From Flavobacterium noncentrifugens (GTDB lineage Bacteria; Bacteroidota; Bacteroidia; Flavobacteriales; Flavobacteriaceae): a stretch of DNA of 64,000 nt. The notes beneath the pieces were generated by a model. That model made no database searches, was not told where the DNA came from, and was given only the letters and a program-made list of their open reading frames with translations. This document shows, piece after piece, positions 1 to 7,600 of the stretch. The first letter of the stretch is position 1. Each line of letters opens with the position of its first letter. The position numbers and the translations under genes were made by a program. The DNA is taken from positions 736,394-800,393 of the forward strand of contig NZ_FNEZ01000001.1 of NCBI RefSeq assembly GCF_900100375.1. Reading direction: 5' to 3'.

Positions 1-1463
1 CCGGAAACAGTGCCTACATTTTATATGAAGACCGTACCGATGACAACCAGTGGACTGCAAACTCTATTTTAAGCTCTCAATTGGCAGACAACATCGCTTT
101 TAATGGTGGTGTGACTTTCAGAGGTTTGAGATCACACAACTTCCAGAATCTTTTGGATCTTTTGGGAGGTAAATATTATGAAGAAACCGATACTTTTGGT
201 GGAAACTACATGCAAACACAACCTGACCTGAACAATTTGGACAGAAAAGTAGGCGAAGGTGATACTTTTGGTTACAACTACATTTTAAGAGCAAACACGA
301 TCGATGCGTTCACACAATTTAAATTTACTTACAAAAAAGTAGATTTTTACATGGCGCAAACTTTCACACGTGCCGATTACCAAAGAGAAGGTTTGTACAG
401 AAACGGTTATTACCCAACAAACTCGTTCGGTAAAAGCCAGAAAACGACTTTTGAGAACTTTGGTTTTAAAGGTGGCGTGACTTACAAAATTTCAGGAAGA
501 CAATACCTGACTGCTAACGGTGTTTATATGACCAAAGCGCCTTCAATGAGAAACGTTTTCCCTAATGCGCGTGTAAGCAACAATGTGGTAGCCGATGCTA
601 CAAACGAAAACATTACAAGTGCCGATTTGAGCTACATTATCAGAACGCCAAAATTGAAAGCAAGGTTGACCGGATATTTCGCTAAAATCAAGAATTCTAC
701 CGAAACTTCATTCTTCTATGCAGAAGGGATTTTTGATGATTCTGAAAGTTCAGATTCAGATGCTTTCGTAGCTGAAACCGTTACCGGAATCGACAAAAAA
801 CAAATGGGCGCTGAGCTTGGCCTTGAATACCAGATTACTTCTACGATCAAAGCCATTGCATCTGCTGCTTACGGACAATATACGTATGACAACAACCCGC
901 ATGTGAGATTGAACCAGGATGCACTTGCTTCTGCAACAAACCCAAATCCGGTAGTTGATTTCGGAACTGCAAAACTAAAAGATTACAGATTGCCCGGAAC
1001 GCCACAGGAAGCTTACTCTTTCGGATTGGAATACCGCGATCCTAAATTCTGGTGGGTTGGTGCCAATGCCAATTACCTTGCAAGCAATTATATGGACGTA
1101 GCGCCGTTATTAAGAACAGACAATTTCTTCAGAAACCCAAGCGATCCTTTCGGACTTCCATTCGTAGATGCCAATGACGCTAGAGCCAATGAATTGTTGA
1201 AACAAGAAAAATTTGACGATTTTTATCTGGTAAACCTTACCGGTGGTAAATCATGGAGAATCAAAGGAAACACGATCGGCTTCTTTGCAAGCATCAACAA
1301 CATCTTTGACGTGACTTACAAAACAGGTGGTTTTGAACAGGCAAGAAACGGAAATTACAGAGAGTTAAGCCAGGATCGCGCAAGCGGAACACCGGTTTTC
1401 GGAAATAAATATTTCTACGGTTACGGAAGAACTTATTTTGTTAACCTTTATATCCAATTTTAA
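1..1463 (+). CDS. TonB-dependent outer-membrane receptor, C-terminal part (5' end outside window)
   Basis: The frame is open from base 3 with no start, so only the last ~486 residues of a larger receptor are visible. The sequence shows alternating amphipathic strands rich in Tyr, Phe and Asn, a late-barrel segment reading SINNIFDVTYKTGG, and a final strand YFVNLYIQF ending in Phe. These are hallmarks of the 22-strand barrel of TonB-dependent receptors, which import bulky ligands across the outer membrane using TonB/ExbBD energy. The plug and any carboxypeptidase-like N-terminal domain would lie upstream. The substrate cannot be read from this part. The stop is two bases before the next lipoprotein gene, so it is probably the first gene of an operon with the two lipoproteins that ends at the hairpin near 3490. 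Confidence 0.9.
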   Translation, partial: GNSAYILYEDRTDDNQWTANSILSSQLADNIAFNGGVTFRGLRSHNFQNLLDLLGGKYYEETDTFGGNYMQTQPDLNNLDRKVGEGDTFGYNYILRANTIDAFTQFKFTYKKVDFYMAQTFTRADYQREGLYRNGYYPTNSFGKSQKTTFENFGFKGGVTYKISGRQYLTANGVYMTKAPSMRNVFPNARVSNNVVADATNENITSADLSYIIRTPKLKARLTGYFAKIKNSTETSFFYAEGIFDDSESSDSDAFVAETVTGIDKKQMGAELGLEYQITSTIKAIASAAYGQYTYDNNPHVRLNQDALASATNPNPVVDFGTAKLKDYRLPGTPQEAYSFGLEYRDPKFWWVGANANYLASNYMDVAPLLRTDNFFRNPSDPFGLPFVDANDARANELLKQEKFDDFYLVNLTGGKSWRIKGNTIGFFASINNIFDVTYKTGGFEQARNGNYRELSQDRASGTPVFGNKYFYGYGRTYFVNLYIQF

Positions 1464-1465
1464 TT

Positions 1466-2095
1466 ATGAAAGTTATGAAAACGAATAGCGTAAAAGCACT
1501 CTTTCTTGCGGTATTGACTGCAGGAATGCTGACCAGTTGTGTTGGTGATGACGACACGGTATTGCCAAATTACAAACCGGTTATTTTTGGAGAAGATTTT
1601 GAATTGAATGCTGTTGACAATACCTTGCTTGCCCTTCCGGGTTGGTTAAATTACAACGAATTGGGAAGCTCCAGATGGACTTCACAATACTACAGCAGCA
1701 ATAATTATGCAGAGTACAGTTCATTTAATTCTGGAGATGCTGTAAACATCGGCTGGTTGATTACACCTTCGATTACTTTGGGTGCACATCCAAATGAGAA
1801 ACTGTTATTCCAGTCGGCGCAAAGTTATGTGACCAATACTGCCAATACATTGGAAGTCCTGATCTCAACAGACTTTGACGGAACTGTCGCCAATGTTACC
1901 ACTGCACACTGGACACCGCTTTCAGCGAATTTTCCAACAACAACAAGTACATATTTCGCATTCCTGAAATCAGGCGATGTTGATTTATCTTCTTACAGTG
2001 GGCCGGTTCACATTGCCTTCAGGGTAAAAGGTTCGGGAACAAACACCAATCTTGACGGTTCTTACCAAATCGACAACTTAAGAATTACTTATTAA
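1466..2095 (+). CDS. Surface lipoprotein with choice-of-anchor J-like domain
   Basis: This 209-residue protein starts with a lipoprotein signal (hydrophobic core, then LTSC with Cys25). Cys25 is followed by VGDDD, an acidic stretch resembling the lipoprotein export signal that sends Bacteroidetes lipoproteins to the cell surface. The rest is one beta-sandwich-like domain (about residues 40-209) with 'GWLITPSITL' and a closing 'GSYQIDNLRITY', the pattern of choice-of-anchor J/cleaved-adhesin domains that often bind carbohydrate or protein. A second Met at residue 4 could be the true start. It lies two bases after the receptor and ten before the next lipoprotein, so it may be a ligand-binding partner of the receptor. 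The ligand is unknown. Confidence 0.75.
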   Translation: MKVMKTNSVKALFLAVLTAGMLTSCVGDDDTVLPNYKPVIFGEDFELNAVDNTLLALPGWLNYNELGSSRWTSQYYSSNNYAEYSSFNSGDAVNIGWLITPSITLGAHPNEKLLFQSAQSYVTNTANTLEVLISTDFDGTVANVTTAHWTPLSANFPTTTSTYFAFLKSGDVDLSSYSGPVHIAFRVKGSGTNTNLDGSYQIDNLRITY

Positions 2096-2105
2096 AAATT
2101 AAGAC

Positions 2106-3467
2106 ATGAATATGAAATCTATTATAGTAAAATCTGCTTTATTCATCGCCATCATTGCCGGAATCGTTACCGGATGTGAAAATGGAGACGATTACAGCGC
2201 ACCAGAACTCACTTGTGTTGATCCGGGCCTTACCGCAAACAAAACCATCCAGGAAGTTATTGCCGGAAGGACTTCTGCAAGTACGCCACCAGTAGAATAT
2301 ACTGCTGATGATATTATCGAAGGGTATGTCACTTCAAGTGATGAAAAAGGAACTTTTTACAAATCAGTTTCTTTACAGACCATTCCTACTGACGGATCGG
2401 CTCCTGTAGGATTTAGTGTTTCGCTTAACATTACTTCTTCTTTTGGAGAAGGCTTTAAGCCAGGTAAAAAAGTGTTTATCAAACTGAAAGGCTTGTATAC
2501 TGCAAAAGTATCCGGTTCATTGGCAATTGGAGAATTGTACAAATCATCTCCTACTGCTGCTGCGGAAATTGGAAGAATTTCTGAACTTACTTACAAAAAC
2601 TACCTTTTCCCATCATGTAATGATGTTGCTGAAGACAGTTTTGTAAGATCGATGACTTTGGCTCAAGCCTATAACGATGCCAATTTGAATACGCTTGTAG
2701 AAATTGACAACGTTAGATTTGTTGATGCTTCTGTTGGAAGAACCTACTATGACATCGATTCTGGAGGTGGTGCTACAAACCACAGTATTGTAGATAATAA
2801 TGGCGGTGCTTCAAACATCATCCGTTTCAGCAGCTTTGCACCGTTTTCTGGGAAACAAGTTCCTGCAGGTGTGGGTAAAATCAGAGGTGTAATGACCAAA
2901 TTTTCAAGTACGTACCAATTTATCGTAAGATATGAAAGTGACATCCAACTGGGCACTACAAGACCGCTTACTTTCCTTGGTGCTTTTACCGAAGATTTCG
3001 AAAGCTATGTGAATGCACAGGACAATTTCCCGAAATACGTGAATGATCCGGTTGTTGGAAACAAATCATGGGCTATTAAAACGACTGCAACAAAATTCAT
3101 TGAAATGTCTTCATTCAACAGCAATGAGGTAAACAGGACTTTCTTTGCAGTGCCGATTGATTTTACAGCTGCAAACAGCATTACATTCCAGTACAAAGTA
3201 GATTTCCTTACTTCAGGGCACGTGCCGTTGAAAGTATATTATGCTAAAAACTACACCGTTGGCGGAAGCCTTTCAGGATTGGTAAACATCACCTCTCAGT
3301 TTGCAAATCTTGCTTCTCAAACATCGACAAGCTTTACATCTGCTGGAACTTACAACATTCCGGCTGACGTAACCGGTGACGGTTTCCTAATCTTGGAATA
3401 TACAGGAACCGGAATTGTACCAAGGCTGACAACCAATTTAGGAATTGACAACATCGTTGTAAACTAA
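2106..3467 (+). CDS. DUF5689-type lipoprotein with C-terminal choice-of-anchor J-like domain
   Basis: This 453-residue protein has a lipoprotein signal ending IVTGC (Cys24), followed by ENGDD, again an acidic surface-export-like stretch. Residues about 45-290 ('IIEGYVTSSDEKGTFYKSVSLQ', 'GKIRGVMTKF') have the OB-like pattern annotated as DUF5689 in Bacteroidetes. Residues about 295-453 ('SFNSNEVNRTFFAVPIDF', closing 'GIDNIVVN') resemble the domain in the preceding gene. The likely role is as an accessory lipoprotein of the TonB-dependent receptor, inferred from position and not demonstrated. A Met at residue 3 is an alternative start. The gene is the last of the receptor operon and is followed directly by a hairpin terminator. 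Confidence 0.75.
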   Translation: MNMKSIIVKSALFIAIIAGIVTGCENGDDYSAPELTCVDPGLTANKTIQEVIAGRTSASTPPVEYTADDIIEGYVTSSDEKGTFYKSVSLQTIPTDGSAPVGFSVSLNITSSFGEGFKPGKKVFIKLKGLYTAKVSGSLAIGELYKSSPTAAAEIGRISELTYKNYLFPSCNDVAEDSFVRSMTLAQAYNDANLNTLVEIDNVRFVDASVGRTYYDIDSGGGATNHSIVDNNGGASNIIRFSSFAPFSGKQVPAGVGKIRGVMTKFSSTYQFIVRYESDIQLGTTRPLTFLGAFTEDFESYVNAQDNFPKYVNDPVVGNKSWAIKTTATKFIEMSSFNSNEVNRTFFAVPIDFTAANSITFQYKVDFLTSGHVPLKVYYAKNYTVGGSLSGLVNITSQFANLASQTSTSFTSAGTYNIPADVTGDGFLILEYTGTGIVPRLTTNLGIDNIVVN

Positions 3468-3486
3468 ACTGGAAATACATATTATA

Positions 3487-3513
3487 AAAGAGGCTTTAGG
3501 GCCTCTTTTTTTT
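3487..3513 (+). terminator. Intrinsic terminator of the receptor operon
   Basis: An 8-bp stem (AAAGAGGC / GCCTCTTT) with a 6-base loop is followed by a run of T, 20 bases after the stop of the DUF5689 lipoprotein. Confidence 0.85.
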
Positions 3514-3628
3514 GTTTTATACATTCCCAACTAACGTTAATCTTGTACATAAGCGCATAATTATATTGGATCAAACCTGAGATTAAAATATATAATCTAT
3601 TTTCATAACCAATTATACAATCAGATTT

Positions 3629-4590
3629 ACGAACCTATTTGAAAGAACCGGGAAAATGGCTTAGGCAGCCGGCTGCGTTTAATGACGGCAAAAATGACAG
3701 AAGATGCGGCTAAAATATACGATCCAGCTGGAATTCTCACCAAAATGGTTTCCGGTGTTTTTTATACTGTCGAAAGACGGCGAAAAACGATTACCGAAAT
3801 CGCAACAGACATCGGGCATTCACAGCCTTCAGTCACAAAAATCATTAAAGAGATGATCAAGGCGGATTGGTTCAGGAAAAAATGCAATCCCATGACAAAC
3901 GCCGCAATGTGGTTGGTTTAACTGAAAAGGGGGCCGCCCTTTCGGAAAAAATGCGCATCCAGCACAAGGATGTCGGCAATGCTGTAGAAACCCTGATCAA
4001 TGAAGCAACAAACAACCTCTGGGAAGCGATTGAAGAATGGGAATTTTTGCTTGGTCAGAAATCATTACTGAAAAGGGTTCAGGAGCAAAAAAAAATCCGC
4101 GAAAGCAAAAATGTAAAGATCGTATCCTACAAACCCGAATACCAATCGGCTTTTAAATCATTAAATGAAGAGTGGATTTCTACCTATTTTGAAATGGAAC
4201 CGGCCGATTACAAAGCGTTGGATCATCCGAAAGAATACATCCTCGACAATAGCGGACAAATATTCATTGCGCTTTACAACGACGAACCGCTTGGCGTTTG
4301 CGCTCTGGTTAAAATGGAGGACCATCATTATGACTTCGAAATGGCTAAAATGGCGGTTTCTCCAAAAGCACAAAAACATAGGCTATTTGATCGGATTGGC
4401 TGTTGTGCATGCTGCTAAAGAAGCAGGTGCTAAAAAGTTGTATTTCGAAAGCAATACCATCCTGAAACCGGCGATCAGCCTGTACCAAAAACTGGGGTTT
4501 AAAAAAATTGTTGGCCATGCTACACCATAGAAACGCTGTAACATCTAAATGGAGCTTATTTTAGCGGGAAAAAGTGAAACGCCGAACTAA
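3629..4590 (+). pseudogene. Decayed MarR-type regulator / GNAT acetyltransferase fusion
   Basis: Joining three frames rebuilds a ~315-residue protein of the known bifunctional type: a winged-helix MarR domain (TITEIATDIGHSQPS, KRRNVVGLTEKG), then a GNAT domain (EEWISTYFEME, MAKMAVSPKAQ, LGFKKIVG). The lesions are numerous. The expected start before NLFERTGKMA is ACG (3629-3631). A base is missing at about 3662 (GCT TAG for GCT TTA). About 5 bases are missing near 3736 at GGAATTCTC, as if one GAATT of a direct repeat was lost. One A is missing from a run near 3785 and one G near 3865. A short deletion lies near 4378. Two nonsense codons occur near the end (CCA TAG, ATC TAA), after which the frame runs on to 4590. 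Such fusions normally regulate and acetylate small molecules; this copy is almost certainly dead. Confidence 0.9.
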
Positions 4591-4663
4591 GAAGTGCTTT
4601 AAAAAAATCAACGCTTTTAACGTGCTAAAATCGGCTTGCGCTTTACGGCCAAATTCATAAAAC

Positions 4664-4697
4664 AAAAAAAGCCGGACATTGCTGTCCGGCTTTTTTA
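4664..4697. terminator. Bidirectional intrinsic terminator
   Basis: A perfect stem GCCGGAC / GTCCGGC with a 6-base loop is flanked by A on the left and T on the right. It works in both directions, between the pseudogene (plus) and the OmpA gene (minus). Confidence 0.85.
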
Positions 4698-4711
4698 TTT
4701 ATAAGCTGCTG

Positions 4712-6580
4712 TTATTTTACGATCAGGAATTCTGAACGCCTGTTTTGAGCATGTTGTTCTTCTGTACAAGCTTCTTTACAATCTACTTTTGGTGCTGTTT
4801 CCCCAAATCCTTTTCCAGAGATCCTGGCTTTAGGAATGCCTTTAGAGATGATGTACTGCACCGTTGATTTAGCTCTTCTGTCAGATAAGTTCAAGTTGTA
4901 AACATCGCTACCGCGGTTGTCGGTATGTGCTTTAACCAGAATAACCATCGTTGGGTTGTTTTTCAACACCTGCACCAGTTTGTCCAATTCGAAAGCGCCT
5001 TCACGTGTGACGTTGCTTTTGTCGAATTCAAAGAAAATTGAATTTAAGGTGACCTCGTTTTCTTTCACGATCGTTTCGATTGGCTGAAGCGCTGCAGTAA
5101 CATTTACATCGCCTCCAGGATTTTTAGCCACCGGGAATGTATTGCTTTCATAACCTTCTCTTGAAACCTGAACAGTGTAATCTTTATTACATTCTACGCG
5201 ATAAGACACTTCGCCTTTGGCATTTGTTTTTTCTGTAGAAATGACGTTTTTCTTGTCATCCACAATCGCAACGCTTGCATTGGCCAATGGCTTTCCGGTC
5301 TTTGCATCGGTAACCAAGGTTTGAACACCAACGCCACAGATTGGGTTTACGATGAAAATATCATCATTCCCGTTCCTGTTTGTGGAAAGGAATCCGATGT
5401 TCTTTGCTTTGTTGAACGAGAAAGCGAAATCATCTTTTTCAGTATTCACCGGTTTTCCAACGTTTGAAGCTTCGGTGCCTTTGCTCAGATCAACTTTGAA
5501 AATGTCAAGACCTCCAAATCCCTGTTTTCCGTTTGAAGCGAAATATAGCGTCGTGTTGTCGTCAGAAATGAAAGGAAAGCTTTCATTGCCTTCAGAATTG
5601 ACTTTTTTACCTAAATTTTCCGGAGTTCCAAAAGTTCCGTCGGCATTTACAGCCACTTTCCAAACGTCTACGCCGCCTAAACTTCCAGGCATGTCAGAAG
5701 AAAAATAAAGTGTTTTTCCGTCTCTGCTGATGCTTGGGTTGCTTGTAGAATATTCTTTGCTGTTGAATGGCAACGACGTGATATTCGTCCATTTGTCGCC
5801 TTCTTTAGTCGCTTTGAATAAATTGTTGCGGCCCAATTTCAGGTTGTTCTTTTTGTCTCTTTCGAAAGATTTTTCCCTGAAACTGTCGCCTGAAAAATAG
5901 ATTGTATTTCCATCTCCAGTGATCGTAACCGGTCCGTCGTGGCGTGGCGTATTCAATTCAGATACCGTTCTTGCATTGGTAATCGTACCATCTGCATTGT
6001 AATCTGCCTGGTAAATGTCAAGAAACGGTTCTTCGTTCCAGCCGTAGTTTTTTCTGGCTCCGTTACGCGCACTTGTAAAATACAATGTATTGTCATACAA
6101 AACCGCTCCAAAATCCGATTTATCACTGCTTACGTCAGACGATTTTACATCGAACAATTTCTCTTTATCGAGTAATTTCGGGATGTAATTTGGATTTTCA
6201 TTGAATGTTTTGGCACGTTGGTCGTTTGGCGCCAGGCTCGCAAATTTCTTCATTTGCTTGTTGGCTTCTTCATATTTTCCATTGGCTTTCAACATTTGCG
6301 CGTAGCGAAAATATGTTTCGGCATCCTGAGTGGTTTCAGTTGCTTTGGCATACCACTTTGCGGCTTCGGCAGTATTGAACATATTGTAATAGGTGTCCGA
6401 AAGCTGTTTGTAAACATAGCCGTCAGCTTTTCCTTTGTCAACCAGTTTCAGGTATTCATCAGCGGCATCAACATATTCATATTGATTAAAAAGTTTGTCG
6501 GCTTTTTGCGTGTCTTTATTTTGCGCCGAAAGACTTGCACTGGCCATCACAAAACTTAATGCGATATATAGATTCTTCAT
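4712..6580 (-). CDS. OmpA-family envelope protein with TPR-like, PD40 and regulatory-like domains
   Basis: The 622-residue protein begins with a signal peptide (MKNLYIALSFVMASASLSAQ). In order it has a TPR-like helical region (about 20-125, 'AAKWYAKATETTQDAETYFRY'), WD40-like PD40 beta-propeller repeats (about 150-415, 'LYFSSDMPGSLGGVDVW', 'LYFASNGKQGFGGLDIF'), a carboxypeptidase-regulatory-like Ig fold (about 420-500), and a C-terminal OmpA peptidoglycan-binding domain (about 510-622, 'FFEFDKSNVTREG', 'AHTDNRGSD', 'NLSDRRA'). Proteins of this layout anchor outer-membrane machinery to the cell wall. It lies 19 bases after the PorP/SprF gene and is the last gene of the adhesin operon, ending at the shared terminator. 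Adhesin, SprF-like and OmpA genes in this order are a recurring Bacteroidetes arrangement for T9SS type B substrates. No key OmpA motif is missing. Confidence 0.92.
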   Translation of the reverse strand: MKNLYIALSFVMASASLSAQNKDTQKADKLFNQYEYVDAADEYLKLVDKGKADGYVYKQLSDTYYNMFNTAEAAKWYAKATETTQDAETYFRYAQMLKANGKYEEANKQMKKFASLAPNDQRAKTFNENPNYIPKLLDKEKLFDVKSSDVSSDKSDFGAVLYDNTLYFTSARNGARKNYGWNEEPFLDIYQADYNADGTITNARTVSELNTPRHDGPVTITGDGNTIYFSGDSFREKSFERDKKNNLKLGRNNLFKATKEGDKWTNITSLPFNSKEYSTSNPSISRDGKTLYFSSDMPGSLGGVDVWKVAVNADGTFGTPENLGKKVNSEGNESFPFISDDNTTLYFASNGKQGFGGLDIFKVDLSKGTEASNVGKPVNTEKDDFAFSFNKAKNIGFLSTNRNGNDDIFIVNPICGVGVQTLVTDAKTGKPLANASVAIVDDKKNVISTEKTNAKGEVSYRVECNKDYTVQVSREGYESNTFPVAKNPGGDVNVTAALQPIETIVKENEVTLNSIFFEFDKSNVTREGAFELDKLVQVLKNNPTMVILVKAHTDNRGSDVYNLNLSDRRAKSTVQYIISKGIPKARISGKGFGETAPKVDCKEACTEEQHAQNRRSEFLIVK

Positions 6581-6599
6581 TTTTAGTGTAGCTTTTATG

Positions 6600-7535
6600 T
6601 TAGAAATACCTTGGTGATTGTGATACTTTTTTCGGGAAGTTCAAATCGAACAACAGCATGACCTCGTGAGAAGCCGGAGTTGTCACTTTAAGATCTGAAA
6701 TGATGTGGTCGTAAGCATAACCAATTCTCAAGTTGGGCGTGATGGCAAAATTGACCATGCCGCCAAAACTGTCATCCAATCTGTAAGTCGCACCAAGTTC
6801 TAATTTGTCGAAGAACATGACGTTTAAAGATCCATCCACAGAAACCGGTGCATTAAAAGCTGATTTCACCATGGCCGACGGTTTTAATTTGGTGTTTGGA
6901 GACAAATCAAATACATAACCTCCAGTAAGGAAATAATGCAATGATTCTGATCCGAATTTAAGTTTATCACCGCTTCTGTCCAGATCAAGGTGTTTGGATT
7001 TCAACATATTTGGTACAGAGAACGCAACATAGTACTTTTTGGTATAGTAAAATACACCCGAACCAATGTTCATATACGTTCTGCTGACGTTTTCAGAAAA
7101 TGCGGGATCGTCTGCATCCGGAACATTTCCATTTCCGATGTCGCTGAACAATCCTACTTTATGGAAAGTAGCGCCTCCTTTTAAACCGAAAGCCAGTTTG
7201 TGCTCGCCTCCAAGGTTCAATGTGTAAGAGAAATCTGCATATACGTTGTCTTCTTGTACCGGCCCGATCCTGTCATCAATAAATGAGATTCCGAGTCCGA
7301 CATTCTTGCCAACCGGGCTGTGCAGGAAGAACGTACCTGTTGAAGGTGCATCTTCAATATCAACCCATTGTTTTCTGTAAAGGACTCCGCCCGAAAGCGA
7401 TTCTTTGGAGCCAGCATAAGCGGGATTCACGACGCTCATGTTATACATGTACTGCGTATAATGCGGATCCTGTTGTGCATTTGCATCGATTAATGTCATG
7501 AACACTATTAATGCTGTGAAATAAATTTTCTTCAT
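6600..7535 (-). CDS. PorP/SprF-family outer-membrane protein (T9SS type B partner)
   Basis: This is a 311-residue protein when started at MKKIYF; a Met seven codons upstream is possible but places charged residues before the signal peptide. The signal ends DANAQQ and is followed by the family signature 'DPHYTQYMYNMSVVNPAYAGS' (start of the barrel) and 'LSGGVLYRKQWV'. The barrel ends 'RIGYAYDHIISDL... HEVMLLFDLNF'. PorP/SprF proteins are outer-membrane barrels needed for secretion or surface attachment of T9SS substrates with type B C-terminal domains, such as SprB in gliding motility. The gene lies between its presumed substrate (the 2317-residue adhesin) and an OmpA-like protein, all on the minus strand, supporting a dedicated substrate-partner pair. 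It is less likely to be the general gliding SprF, since sprB/sprC/sprD are absent. Confidence 0.92.
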   Translation of the reverse strand: MKKIYFTALIVFMTLIDANAQQDPHYTQYMYNMSVVNPAYAGSKESLSGGVLYRKQWVDIEDAPSTGTFFLHSPVGKNVGLGISFIDDRIGPVQEDNVYADFSYTLNLGGEHKLAFGLKGGATFHKVGLFSDIGNGNVPDADDPAFSENVSRTYMNIGSGVFYYTKKYYVAFSVPNMLKSKHLDLDRSGDKLKFGSESLHYFLTGGYVFDLSPNTKLKPSAMVKSAFNAPVSVDGSLNVMFFDKLELGATYRLDDSFGGMVNFAITPNLRIGYAYDHIISDLKVTTPASHEVMLLFDLNFPKKVSQSPRYF

Positions 7536-7558
7536 GTGTGTATGTTTTTGTTGCAATC

Positions 7559-7583
7559 CCGGCTGCTCTTAAACAGCAGCCGG
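7559..7583 (-). other. Hairpin between adhesin and PorP/SprF genes
   Basis: A 9-bp perfect stem CCGGCTGCT / AGCAGCCGG with a 7-base loop fills most of the 65-base gap. On the minus strand, the direction of transcription, no T run follows it, so it is not a classical terminator. It could be an RNA-processing or stability element setting different levels of the long adhesin message and its partner. Confidence 0.6.
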
Positions 7584-7600
7584 TTGCAGCTTTTTTACTT

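Noticed and set aside
3629..4590. Programmed frameshifting in the MarR-GNAT gene
   Set aside because: There are too many lesions, including a lost start and two nonsense codons, for a programmed event.
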